Below are positions 1 to 7,779 of a stretch of DNA of 64,000 bases, piece after piece; the stretch's first letter is position 1, and every line of letters starts with the position of its first letter. Made by a program: the position numbers and the translations under genes. Source of the stretch: Amycolatopsis balhimycina FH 1894 (GTDB lineage: Bacteria; Actinomycetota; Actinomycetes; Mycobacteriales; Pseudonocardiaceae); assembly GCF_000384295.1 (NCBI RefSeq), contig NZ_KB913037.1, forward strand, positions 3,148,649 through 3,212,648, in the 5' to 3' direction. Under the pieces are notes generated by a model. The model was given only the letters and a program-made list of their open reading frames with translations. It searched no databases and had not been told where the DNA came from.

Positions 1-1
1 C

Positions 2-439
2 AACGCGAAGGGCACGATGCTGGTCAGCGAAGCCGCGTATCCGCACCTCGTCCGCAGTCCCGCCGCCTCGGTGATCAACGTTTCCACGATCGCGGCGCTC
101 CGGGGCTTCGGCAGCGGGGCCTACGCGGCCAGCAAGGGCGCGGTCGTCTCGATGACCACCGACTACGCCTACCGGTGGGGACCGGACGGCATCCGGGTCA
201 ACTGCCTCGTGCCGGGGCACCTGAACACCCCCATCGGGAACCAGGGCGGAGCGGGAGCAAAGGAAGCCCGCCGCAAGGCCAACCTGCTCGGCACGGACGG
301 GGACGCCTGGGACCTCGCGTGGGCGGCGCTGTTCCTCGCCGGTCCGGAGTCCCGGTTCGTCACCGGCGTGACGTTGCCCGTCGACGCCGGCACGACGATG
401 GCCACCGGGCTCGCCATGGTGGGCCGGATGACGTCGTGA
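2..439 (+). CDS. SDR family oxidoreductase (5' truncated by window edge)
   Basis: C-terminal two thirds of a short-chain dehydrogenase/reductase, an NAD(P)-dependent cytoplasmic oxidoreductase. The reading frame is open from base 2, so the start lies outside the window. Visible family marks are the NAKG helix-4 segment, the serine strand NVSTIAA, the catalytic YAASK (YxxxK), the RVNCLVPG segment after beta-6, and a C-terminal PVDAGTTM tail close to the usual DGG ending. The substrate is unknown. The gene ends 10 bases before the TetR regulator, which is itself coupled to a carboxymuconolactone decarboxylase-like gene, so the three probably form one transcription unit. Family assignment is firm; the reaction is not determined. 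Confidence 0.9.
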   Translation, partial: NAKGTMLVSEAAYPHLVRSPAASVINVSTIAALRGFGSGAYAASKGAVVSMTTDYAYRWGPDGIRVNCLVPGHLNTPIGNQGGAGAKEARRKANLLGTDGDAWDLAWAALFLAGPESRFVTGVTLPVDAGTTMATGLAMVGRMTS

Positions 440-449
440 CCGGTGACCG

Positions 450-1133
450 ATGATGGTGCCCATGAACACCAGCCGGACCGGTGACGACGAGAGTTCGCCG
501 GAAGCACGCAGGTCACGCAGTCCCCGGGGCCAGGGCGAGCGGTTGCGCGCGGAGATCCTGGGCGCGGTGGCGCGCCTGCTCGACGAGCAGGTGCGCCACC
601 CCGACCTGAGCCTGTCGCTGCGTGAGGTGGCGAGGGAGACCGGGATCGCCACCCAGAGCGTCTACCTGCATTTCGCGAGCAAGGAATCCCTGGCCTGGGC
701 GGTCGCGGCCGACGGGTACGACCGGCTCGTCGCGGCGATGCGCGAGGCCGAGCGCACCACGGCGGGGAGCGCGGCCGACCGGCTCCGCGTCCAGGCGCAC
801 GTGTTCTGGCGGTTCGCCAAGGACAACCGCGGCGTGTTCCGGCTGATGTTCGGCCACGACCTGACCCGGCTGGACCCGGACGACGCCCAGAAGCACCCCG
901 GCGGCCTGCTCTGGCACCAGTGGATCGACGCGGTGCGGGCGTGCGAGGCCGAGGGCCACGTCCGGCCGGAGGAGGCCGAACAGGTCGCCCTGCACCTCTG
1001 GTCGGGACTGCTGGGCCGGTTCGCGCTGTGGTCGACGACGTTCGGCCGCGACGACGCCGCCGACCCGGCGGCGTTCACCGACTACCTCGTCGACCGGACC
1101 CTGGCCGGGAGCACGACGAAAGGGCCACGATGA
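450..1133 (+). CDS. TetR/AcrR family transcriptional regulator
   Basis: About 227 residues. The N-terminal helix-turn-helix lies at about residues 45-75 (SLREVARETGIATQSVYLHF, then the typical FASKESL stretch) and is followed by a helical ligand-binding domain with a TetR C-terminal fold. The first ATG of the open frame is at 450; a second in-frame ATG at 462 is equally possible because neither has a clear ribosome-binding site. The stop overlaps the next start (ATGA at 1130-1133), implying translational coupling. It probably controls the SDR/decarboxylase unit. The effector is unknown. Confidence 0.88.
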   Translation: MMVPMNTSRTGDDESSPEARRSRSPRGQGERLRAEILGAVARLLDEQVRHPDLSLSLREVARETGIATQSVYLHFASKESLAWAVAADGYDRLVAAMREAERTTAGSAADRLRVQAHVFWRFAKDNRGVFRLMFGHDLTRLDPDDAQKHPGGLLWHQWIDAVRACEAEGHVRPEEAEQVALHLWSGLLGRFALWSTTFGRDDAADPAAFTDYLVDRTLAGSTTKGPR

Positions 1134-1606
1134 CGAACGACAGCGGTGACAACCGGGGCTCCGCCCCGGGCCGGGGGCTCCGCCACCCGGAACCCCCAAA
1201 ATGCAGCTCCGGCCGCACGACAGCGGCACGGCGCTCGGATGGCGCGGAGGTCGTCCGCCGGATGTTCGGCCAGGCGTTCCTGGACCGCACGATGGGCGGA
1301 CTCTCGCAGGGCGAAGGCGCACCCGCCGCGATGGCCGGTCTCGCACTCGAACAGTGCTACGGCGACGTGTGGACCCGGCCGGGTTTGAGCCCGCGCGAGC
1401 GCAGCCTGATCACGCTGGGCATCCTCATCGCCGCCGGGCATCCCGACGAGCTGGCCAACCACGTGCTGGGCGCCCGCGGCAACGGCCTCACGCGCGACGA
1501 ACTGGCCGAGCTGGCCCTGCACTCGGTGCCCTACGTCGGCTTCCCCGCGGCGGGCCAGGCGATGGGCAAGATCCTCGAGGCGTGGGCCGACGCGGAGAAA
1601 CCGTGA
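1130..1606 (+). CDS. Carboxymuconolactone decarboxylase family protein with a repeat-derived N-terminus
   Basis: 158 residues. The body (about residues 40-155) matches the CMD/AhpD-like all-helical fold: a Met-rich first helix, LSPRERSLITLGIL, then the ANHVLGARGNGLTRDELAELALHSVPYVGFPAA block typical of 4-carboxymuconolactone decarboxylases, which are small cytoplasmic enzymes of protocatechuate catabolism. Many relatives have other or unknown roles. Residues about 9-25 (GSAPGRGL, HPEPPK) are encoded by a GC-rich repeat (1154-1203), not by conserved family sequence, so the N-terminus appears to be extended by a repeat. Start chosen by the ATGA overlap with the TetR gene. Confidence 0.82.
   Translation: MTNDSGDNRGSAPGRGLRHPEPPKCSSGRTTAARRSDGAEVVRRMFGQAFLDRTMGGLSQGEGAPAAMAGLALEQCYGDVWTRPGLSPRERSLITLGILIAAGHPDELANHVLGARGNGLTRDELAELALHSVPYVGFPAAGQAMGKILEAWADAEKP
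1154..1203 (+). repeat. GC-rich GGGGCTCCGCC-type element inside a coding region
   Basis: Contains GGGGCTCCGCCCCGGG followed by GGGGGCTCCGCCACCCGG and AACCCCC, i.e. two GGGGCTCCGCC units with complementary GGGG and CCCC runs that can fold. It looks like a dispersed intergenic-type repeat of high-GC actinomycetes, here lying in frame within the first codons of the decarboxylase-like gene. That it is dispersed is my recollection and was not verified. Confidence 0.55.
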
Positions 1607-1630
1607 CGGCGAAGCACGGGTAGCCGATCG

Positions 1631-1860
1631 GAGCCCCTGCTCGGTGACGGCATCCGTGCGATCGCCTACGACCAGCGCGATTCCGGAGCGTCGGTCACCC
1701 CGCCCGGCCCCTACGGCATCCCCGACCTGGCCGCGGACTGCGCCGCGCTCATCCGGGGGCTCGGGTACGAACGAGCGCACGTCTTCGGATCCTCGTACGG
1801 CGGCTTCATCGCCCTGCAGGTCGCGGTCTCGGTGCCCGACGTCGTGCAGTCGCTGACGGT
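1631..1860 (+). pseudogene. Alpha/beta hydrolase fragment (truncated at both ends)
   Basis: In frame from about 1631 the DNA encodes LLGDGIRAIAYDQRDSG, then ALIRGLGYERAHVFGSSYGG with the nucleophile-elbow serine (G-S-S-Y-G-G) and a VPDVVQSLTV segment. This is the middle of an alpha/beta hydrolase. It has no plausible start, lacks the cap and the catalytic Asp/His regions, and at about 1860 the homology switches to a different protein in another frame. It is best read as a deletion remnant. Confidence 0.7.
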
Positions 1861-2517
1861 ATGCACTCGGCGGTGCGGCGGCTCGTGTTCGGTCCGGAGC
1901 GGGACTGGATCCGGCATCTCGCTCTGTACGTCGCCATCACCGACATGCCCGGTGAGGCCGATGCCGGAGCCGAGCGGATCAATCCCCTGTACAGCTATCC
2001 CGGGCACCTGGCCGGCATCGCCCGGTTCAAGGACAGGGCAATCGGTCTCCTGATGTTCCGGTCGGATCCCCTCGACCACGACTACCGCGACGTCGAAGCG
2101 CAGAAGAAGATCCTGTTCGACCACTTCGCCGAATGTCGCTCGTGGAAGGTCCGGACGATCCTCGACGCGGTGCGCGCCGATCCCGGCATCTACTTCGATT
2201 CGGTCAGTCAGATTCGCCTGCCCACCTGGCACCGGGGCCGGGTCGCGCTCGTGGGCGACGCCGCCCACTGCGCATCCCCGCTCGCGGGCCGGGGCACGTC
2301 CCTGGCGATGACCGGGGCTCAGTTCCTCGCCGAGGAACTCGAGCGAGCGGAGGGAGACCACGTCACGGCGTTCCCTCGATACGAGGCCCGCCAACGGCCC
2401 TATGCCGATTTCGCCCAGGGAACGGTCGAGGGCGGTGGTGCGCTTCTCGTGCCACCCACCGAGGAAGCGATCGTCGCGCGGAACCGGCTGCTGCAGCCGG
2501 TCGCGGTGGGTCAGTAG
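1861..2517 (+). pseudogene. C-terminal half of an FAD-dependent aromatic monooxygenase
   Basis: A 218-codon open frame that matches only the second half of PHBH/TetX-type flavin monooxygenases: the substrate-binding sheet, then GRVALVGDAAHCASPLAGRG with the conserved GD FAD-ribityl motif, then the C-terminal helix. The N-terminal FAD Rossmann fold (GxGxxG) is absent, so the product cannot bind FAD normally. It starts exactly where the hydrolase fragment ends, suggesting two broken genes joined by a deletion. A short protein may still be made from the ATG at 1861, but it should be inactive. Confidence 0.7.
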
Positions 2518-2897
2518 CGCGCCGATGGGGCCGGCCGCGCTGCCGGTCCGCCGGCACCGGTCCGCCAGCGCGGGCGGGCCGTCCGCGTTTCGCCGGGCGG
2601 TCCGCGGAATTCCCGCGCCGGCTCCGCTATGGCCGTCGACACCGCGACCACCGGGACAATCGCGGAAATGATTCCGGACGGGCCGTTTACAACCCGTCGC
2701 CCGGCGACACCTCCGACCAGGCGTCCACATCAGCCCGTTCTTTCCGATGACACGCCCGAAGCGTGGCCATTGCACAATTCTCCCATTTCATGCGGTGAAT
2801 TCGGCTTGGCGCCCGGTTTATTCGGCTTGCCACCCGATCGGGCGAAAAAGGCGGTTTTCCTTGCTGTCCCATTCGTGGGACACGGAAGGTGCTCGGC
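2518..2897 (+). other. Intergenic region, no gene recognised
   Basis: 380 bases with no convincing coding frame. The second half (about 2750-2880) is clearly less GC-rich than its surroundings and probably holds the promoter of the small gene starting at 2898; GGAAGG at 2884-2889 serves as its ribosome-binding site. Confidence 0.5.
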
Positions 2898-3257
2898 ATG
2901 CCGGACCGCATCGACTCTCCCGACTCCTGGTCGAAAGTGCCGCTCGCCTGGGAACGGGCCAGCGGCGCCCTCTTCCTGTCCCGTCAGCGCGGCTGGACCT
3001 GGCGGGGCGTGCCGATCGGCTCGGCCGCGCCGGAGCGGCTCATCGGCCACCACACCACCGGCGCTCACCAGGACGTGGTCTCGATTGATCTGGCGGACGA
3101 GAAGATGCACACCATCGGCGCGCGGTTCGCACCGGGCGACTGGGGCAGGCCCGGCGCGCCGCCCGTGCGTGGCCCGGTCGACGGCCCGCCCGACGAAGTC
3201 CTGCTGGAGGTTCTCGAGTGGCCCGAACGCGAACGACGTTACCCGGCGGGGAACTGA
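2898..3257 (+). CDS. Hypothetical protein
   Basis: 119 residues, start ATG at 2898 preceded by GGAAGG at 2884-2889. No family recognised. Composition is that of a small soluble cytoplasmic protein: charged, with two tryptophans in a row of beta-like segments (GWTWRGVPIG) and a C-terminal EVLLEVLEWPERERR helix. No signal peptide, membrane segment or cysteine pair. It stands alone between two decayed regions, so its function and even its expression are uncertain. Codon positions look normal for this genome (strong third-position GC). Confidence 0.6.
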   Translation: MPDRIDSPDSWSKVPLAWERASGALFLSRQRGWTWRGVPIGSAAPERLIGHHTTGAHQDVVSIDLADEKMHTIGARFAPGDWGRPGAPPVRGPVDGPPDEVLLEVLEWPERERRYPAGN

Positions 3258-3271
3258 CTCGTGAAAGTCCT

Positions 3272-3405
3272 TCGAAGGCCAGGGTGCCGCCCGTGCCGAG
3301 GAGCGCGGTCTCCCGGCGCAGCTGGTCGTAACGCCAGAGCGCTTCGATGCCGGAGGGGGTGACCCGCCGGATCCGCCTGCCGAGCAGGTCGTACTCGTTG
3401 CGCAT
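3272..3405 (-). pseudogene. RHS/YD-repeat fragment
   Basis: The minus-strand frame encodes NEYDLLGRRIRRVTPSG followed by ALWRYDQLRRETAL, two consecutive YD-type repeat strands of RHS proteins (xYDxxGRxxxxxxPxG and WxYD). It is about 45 residues long, has no start of its own, and the homology ends within the fragment. It is a relic of a larger RHS gene, unconnected to the intact RHS gene 19 kb away. Confidence 0.6.
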
Positions 3406-3409
3406 GGTC

Positions 3410-3454
3410 CGGCCGGTCGACCTTGCCCCGGACGAGGACGCGGTAGGTCGGCAT
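3410..3454 (-). pseudogene. Possible N-terminal fragment of a DUF6204-like gene
   Basis: An ATG at 3454 (minus) begins MPTYRVLVRGKVDRPD, which resembles the first strand of small DUF6204 proteins (xxYRVxVRGxFD). After about 15 residues the similarity stops and the RHS fragment begins in another frame. The match is too short to be certain. Confidence 0.3.
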
Positions 3455-3713
3455 GCCGTCACGTTAGTGAGGCAGGCCCCGGCGGGTGAACCGGTTTTCG
3501 GCGGGTTGCGGACCGGAATGGGTCCGAATTGCCAACAGCGGGCCGGCTTGACGGAAATTGACCAACTCGCAGATCTCCGTACCCGGCCCGGCACTGTCCG
3601 CAGTGGCCGGTCGCGTTTCGCCACCGGAAAAGTGACAGTCGCCGCATTTCCGGCGCCAGGGTGATTTTCCTCGGCTGCTTCGGTAACGCTTCCGGGCTCC
3701 CGTCGATAGCGGG

Positions 3714-5435
3714 GTGAACAGATACCGGTGGAGGTTTGCGGTGGGTTGGTTTCGGGGTGCGGTGACCGCGGGTGCGGTCACCGTCTTGGTCACGGGCGTG
3801 CTGGCCGGGGTACCGGCGGCGATGGCATCGAGCGGTTCGGCGGCCCCCAGGGCCGCCGGGAAACCTGCCGCGAGCGCGCCGGCCCATCCGGGCTCGGACT
3901 ACATGGGCTCGACGATCGGTGCGCACACGACTGCGACACCGAAGGCCGCCGCGCGCGCGGCCGCGGCCTCGGGGGTGACGACGCCGGGCATGGACGTGTC
4001 CCACTACCAGGGCACTGTGGACTGGGGTGCGGCGGCGGGCCAGGGCGCGAAGTTCGCGTACATGAAGGCCACCGAAAGCACGACCTATGTGGACCCGCAG
4101 TTCACGACCAACTTCGCCGGTTCCGCGAACGCCGGGCTGCTGCGCGGCGCGTACCACTTCGGGCTGCCGGACACCTCGACCGGCGCGGCGCAGGCGCAGT
4201 ACTTCCTGAGCCACGGCGGCGGCTGGGTCGCCGACGGCAAGACGCTGCCGCCGGTGCTCGACATCGAGTACAACCCCTACAGCACGCAGGACTGGGCGGG
4301 CTATTGCTACAACATGACCCCGGCGCAGGTTTCGGCGTGGATCTCCGACTTCGTCACCACGATCCACGACCGCACCAACCGGTGGCCGGTCATCTACACC
4401 ACCAACGGCTGGTGGACGCACTGCACCGCGAACAACCCGAACTTCGCCAATGATCCACTGTGGATCGCGGGTACCGTCACGATGCCGGCGAGCTGGACGG
4501 ACTACACGTTCGACCAGACCGCGTCGTCGGGCACGTTCGCCGGTGACCAGGACGTGTTCAACGGCAGCCTGGCCGATCTGCAGTCCTTCGGCACGGGCAC
4601 CGTCGCCGACAAGATCACGCAGCGCTACACCGACCTCGGCGGAGCGTCCTCATACCTGGGCAACCCGTCCGGCGGCGAATACGCGGCCGCCGGCGGCTGG
4701 GCGCAGAACTACGAACAAGGCATCATCGGCTACTTCCCGGCGACCGGCGCGTACGCGGTGCACGGCGCGATCTGGCAGCACTACCAGCAGCTCGGCGGCC
4801 CCGGCGGTGTGCTGGGCCTCCCGACCACGGACGAGACCGGGACACCCGACGGCGTGGGCCGCTACAACCACTTCACCGGTTCGCTGGGCGCGTCCGTCTA
4901 CTGGACGGCATCGACCGGCGCCAAGGCGGTCTACGGCGTGATCCGGCAGAAATGGGCGGCCCTGGGCTGGGAAACCGGCCTCGGCTACCCCACGACCGAC
5001 GAGGCCGGCACGCCGGACGGCGTCGGCCGCTACAACCACTTCAACGGCGCCCAAGGCGCCTCCATCTACTACACGGCGTCAACCGGCGCGCAGTCGATCC
5101 ATGGCCTGATCCGCCAGAAGTGGGCCGACCTCGGCTGGGAAACCGGACTCGGCTACCCCACCACCGACGAGGCCGGCACCCCCGACGGCGTCGGCCGCTA
5201 CAACCACTTCAACGGCGCCCAAGGCGCCTCCATCTACTGGACAGCGTCAACCGGCGCCCAATCCATCCACGGCCTGATCCGGCAGAAATGGGCCGCACTG
5301 GGCTGGGAAGCAAGCGGCTTGCGCTACCCGACGAGCGACGAGTTCTCCGTCACCGGCGGCCGCCGCAACAACTTCCAGCGCGGGACGATCACCTTCGTCA
5401 CCGCCAGCTCGACGCTCCAGGTGACCTACAGCTGA
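3714..5435 (+). CDS. Secreted GH25 lysozyme (muramidase) with C-terminal LGFP repeats
   Basis: 573 residues. A signal peptide (basic residues 1-14, hydrophobic 15-37, cut after AMA) is followed by an Ala/Pro-rich linker and a GH25 domain at about 92-290. Expected active-site residues are present: Asp in GMDVSHYQG (about 94) and the VLDIEYN pair (Asp183/Glu185). GH25 enzymes hydrolyse the beta-1,4 bond between MurNAc and GlcNAc. The C-terminal part (about 299-573) contains four to five LGFP repeats (IRQKWAALGWETGLGYPTTDE type), a cell-wall association module of mycolata and relatives. The two central repeats are nearly identical at DNA level, suggesting recent duplication. Start GTG at 3714. 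It probably acts in wall remodelling or lysis of other bacteria. Confidence 0.92.
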   Translation: MNRYRWRFAVGWFRGAVTAGAVTVLVTGVLAGVPAAMASSGSAAPRAAGKPAASAPAHPGSDYMGSTIGAHTTATPKAAARAAAASGVTTPGMDVSHYQGTVDWGAAAGQGAKFAYMKATESTTYVDPQFTTNFAGSANAGLLRGAYHFGLPDTSTGAAQAQYFLSHGGGWVADGKTLPPVLDIEYNPYSTQDWAGYCYNMTPAQVSAWISDFVTTIHDRTNRWPVIYTTNGWWTHCTANNPNFANDPLWIAGTVTMPASWTDYTFDQTASSGTFAGDQDVFNGSLADLQSFGTGTVADKITQRYTDLGGASSYLGNPSGGEYAAAGGWAQNYEQGIIGYFPATGAYAVHGAIWQHYQQLGGPGGVLGLPTTDETGTPDGVGRYNHFTGSLGASVYWTASTGAKAVYGVIRQKWAALGWETGLGYPTTDEAGTPDGVGRYNHFNGAQGASIYYTASTGAQSIHGLIRQKWADLGWETGLGYPTTDEAGTPDGVGRYNHFNGAQGASIYWTASTGAQSIHGLIRQKWAALGWEASGLRYPTSDEFSVTGGRRNNFQRGTITFVTASSTLQVTYS

Positions 5436-5506
5436 TTCCGGGGTGCGGCGCGGCGGGGCTCACTCCCCGCCGCGCGGCTCACGGTGCCAGCCGCCGCTGC
5501 CGCGGT

Positions 5507-5559
5507 GTCTTGAATGACTCATTCAGGTCTTCGGAGGTCCTGAATGAGTCATTCAAGAC
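5507..5559. repeat. Intergenic palindrome A (TGAATGACTCATTCA family)
   Basis: Perfect 21-base inverted arms 5507-5527 and 5539-5559 around an 11-base loop. Each arm contains the self-complementary core TGAATGASTCATTCA. It lies between the convergent GH25 and SCO6745-like genes and could act as a bidirectional terminator. The same core occurs at 22156-22200 and 62196-62248. Confidence 0.85.
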
Positions 5560-5620
5560 CTCCGGCGAGCCGCCGACTCGCGAATTCCGGCGTCGTCGGG
5601 CAGGTCAGCGGGGTCGGCCG

Positions 5621-6454
5621 CTACCAAGGGAAGGCCGCCCGGAGGACAGCCGACCTCGGTTCGAGGTCGGTGATGAGTTGCTTGAGCTCGGCGGGGTCCA
5701 GTGCGTTGTACGGCGCCTCCGCGAGCCGGTCGGTCAGGGCTTCGACCCGGTCCTTCGCGGCCCGGCCCTCGGTGGTCAGCCAGCCGTCGGTGCCGACGAG
5801 GCCGCGGGCGCGCATGCCGTCGATGACCGCGGCCAGCTGCGCGGCCGGGAGGTGCCAGACCCGGCCGAACTTCTCCGCGGGCATGTCGACGGACAGGGCG
5901 TGGAGCACGTGGGCCTCCGTCCCGCCGATGCCCTCGGCCAGCAACGCGACGATGTGGCCGTCGCCGCGGTGCTCGCGGAGCAGGGTGGCCGCGTGCCACA
6001 GCCGGGCCACCGGCTCCTGCGGTACCGGGAGCGTGCGCAGGGCCGCGTACAGGGCGCGTCCCTCCACGGGTGCGCTGGTCGCCGCGCGCAGCAGGAGGTC
6101 GGCGGCGCGCGCGATGGCCGGGTCGTCGGCGCGTTCGCCGAGGATCCGCCGCATGCCCGCGACGCAGCCCCGCTCACGGGCGGCCAGCGCCGCCTCGGGC
6201 GTGGTCAGGTCCCAGACCCGCGGGATGTGGCGCGCCACCTCGCCCGGGGCGAAGTTGTAGAAGGCCGCGTGGACCACCTCGGCCGGCACCGTAGGGCCGA
6301 ACGGCGCGGCCCGCCCGGCGAAGTAGGCGTCCCACGGGTTGCGCAGGCCCAGCGCCATCAGGGCCTCGTCCGACTCGTCGGCGAAGTAGGGCAGCATGCC
6401 GATGGGCTCGACCAGGTCGTACATGCGGCGGGCAACGGGCTCCGGGTGCGACAT
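5621..6454 (-). CDS. SCO6745-like protein (MarR/winged-helix-like helical protein)
   Basis: 277 residues. It matches the actinobacterial SCO6745 group: VARRMYDLVEPIGMLPYFADE at the N-terminus, the GLRNPWDAYFAGRAAPFG segment, AAFYNFAPGEVARHIPRVWDL, a long helical middle, and a C-terminal winged-helix-like segment with ARGLVGTDGWLTTEGRAAKDRVEALTDRLAEAPY. Members are small cytoplasmic proteins of unproven role. The C-terminal part resembles a DNA-binding MarR wing but the function is unknown. Start ATG at 6454 is supported by AGGGGATGAG just upstream; a longer frame to 6511 has no ribosome-binding site. It converges on the lysozyme gene across palindrome A. Confidence 0.8.
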   Translation of the reverse strand: MSHPEPVARRMYDLVEPIGMLPYFADESDEALMALGLRNPWDAYFAGRAAPFGPTVPAEVVHAAFYNFAPGEVARHIPRVWDLTTPEAALAARERGCVAGMRRILGERADDPAIARAADLLLRAATSAPVEGRALYAALRTLPVPQEPVARLWHAATLLREHRGDGHIVALLAEGIGGTEAHVLHALSVDMPAEKFGRVWHLPAAQLAAVIDGMRARGLVGTDGWLTTEGRAAKDRVEALTDRLAEAPYNALDPAELKQLITDLEPRSAVLRAAFPW

Positions 6455-6748
6455 CTCATCCCCTGGTGGTCCGGTGGCGGCGCCCTCGTGGCGGCCGCTC
6501 ACCTCCTCCACGAACGGCTCACCCGGGATTCGACACCCGGGCTTCGGCCGATTTCACGGAGGCGGCAAGCAGGCCGTGCTCACGGGGTGTCCTGGCCTGT
6601 CGGCCGCGGCCGGTCGTCGCCGGGGGCCCGCCGGACGGCTCAGCTCCGATCGTGCCGTTGCCGGTATCGGCCGGTACCTACGCGGCGGTAGGTTACTCGG
6701 GCGAATGTGAACAAGTTTCGCCTTCGATCGGACGATAAGGAGCCTTCG

Positions 6749-7345
6749 ATGCCCCGCTTCCGCGCCCTTGTCCCGCTTGCCGTGGCCGGCACCGTACTGA
6801 CCGGGCTGCTCGCCTTGCCCGGCCAGGCCGCCGCGGCCGCTCCGCGCGCCGCCGCCGCTCTTCCGCCCTACCCGACCTGGGTCGCCGACGTCACGGCGGT
6901 CGCCGACCAGGCGTCCGCGTACCTGCGCGACCGCCTGCCCGGCTCGGGCCGTCCCGCGATCGTGCTCGACATCGACAACACGTCGCTGGAAAGCAACTAT
7001 CACCCGTCGCTGGCCGAGGTCCCGGCCGTGGCCCCGGTCCTGCGGGTCGCCCAGTACGCCGCCCAGCACGGCGCCACGGTCTTCTTCGTGACCGGCCGGC
7101 TCAAGATCGAGGACTGGATCACCCGCTACAACCTGACCAAGGCCGGCTACCAGTACGCCGGGGTCTACGAAACCGACCTCGGTGACCTGTTCGACCTGCA
7201 GAAGTACAAGACCGCGGCGCGGGCGGACATCGAAGCCAAGGGCTACACGATCGTCGCCAACATCGGCAACAACGACTCCGACCTGGCGGGCGGCCACGCC
7301 GAACGCACGTTCAAGCTGCCCGACTACGGCGGCCAGCTGCCCTGA
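6749..7345 (+). CDS. Secreted HAD-superfamily acid phosphatase (class B-like)
   Basis: 199 residues. The signal peptide is at about 1-30 (basic start, AVAGTVLTGLLAL, AxA site). The HAD fold carries motif I VLDIDNT (nucleophile Asp74, acid Asp76), motif II in FFVTGR, a lysine in LQKYKT, and motif IV in NNDSDL. This DxDNT pattern is that of class B/HAD acid phosphatases, exported enzymes that remove phosphate from organic monoesters. Start ATG at 6749 follows AAGGAG (6737-6742); an upstream GTG frame from 6707 lacks such a site. Monocistronic. Probably a phosphate scavenger. Confidence 0.88.
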   Translation: MPRFRALVPLAVAGTVLTGLLALPGQAAAAAPRAAAALPPYPTWVADVTAVADQASAYLRDRLPGSGRPAIVLDIDNTSLESNYHPSLAEVPAVAPVLRVAQYAAQHGATVFFVTGRLKIEDWITRYNLTKAGYQYAGVYETDLGDLFDLQKYKTAARADIEAKGYTIVANIGNNDSDLAGGHAERTFKLPDYGGQLP

Positions 7346-7779
7346 ACCATTCCCCATCGGGGCAATCAATTCCCCGCCCATTCGCCGATATCGGCGTCGG
7401 CCATTTCGCCGGACGCCCCGGCGGCCGCTGCCCGTCACATCCGACCGATGTCCGTGTCGATCACTGTTGGGAATTGACTTTCCGGAACCAGTGAGGCCTC
7501 GCGAAGTTGTGCCACTCCCGAAATTGCCTCTTACGCACGGGAAAGATGGGCGCTAGGGTGCCGGAGCGACCGTCGCAGGGAATGAGGAGTCGAAATCGAG
7601 AAGCTTCCGCAGCCGACTCCGTGACGGTCCTCCCACTCCGGCCCGCGCCGCCGCCCGCTCGCCGGAATTGCGTGAAAACCATTGACCCGTGCGAGGGCAC
7701 AGCGCCCGGCATTCGGCGTAGTTCCGGCGGGCTCCGCACCCGAAGTCCCTGTCTCCGACCGCCCGCGAGGACCTGATCG
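7346..7779 (+). other. Intergenic region upstream of the conservon operon
   Basis: 434 bases without a convincing gene. It is locally less GC-rich around 7350-7580 and presumably holds the cvn operon promoter. Two TTGAC-type hexamers are visible (about 7475 and 7692) but neither has a good -10 partner at 16-18 bases, so no promoter is called. Confidence 0.5.

Larger units (their letters stand above)
3258..3713. other. Degenerate intergenic region with gene fragments
   Basis: 456 bases without an intact gene. On the minus strand it carries a short RHS-repeat fragment (3272-3405) and the possible start of a DUF6204-type protein (3410-3454), described separately. The remainder (3460-3713) has no recognisable coding content and includes the promoter region of the GH25 lysozyme gene. 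Confidence 0.6.

Noticed and set aside
5507..5559. Palindromes A-G as a CRISPR array or transposon ends
   Set aside because: They are single copies far apart, with no regular spacing, no cas genes, no transposase and no target duplications.
4952..6691. Open frame of 579 codons on the plus strand
   Set aside because: Overlaps the lysozyme in another frame and then runs antisense to the SCO6745-like gene. Arg/Gly/Pro-rich, no family resemblance.
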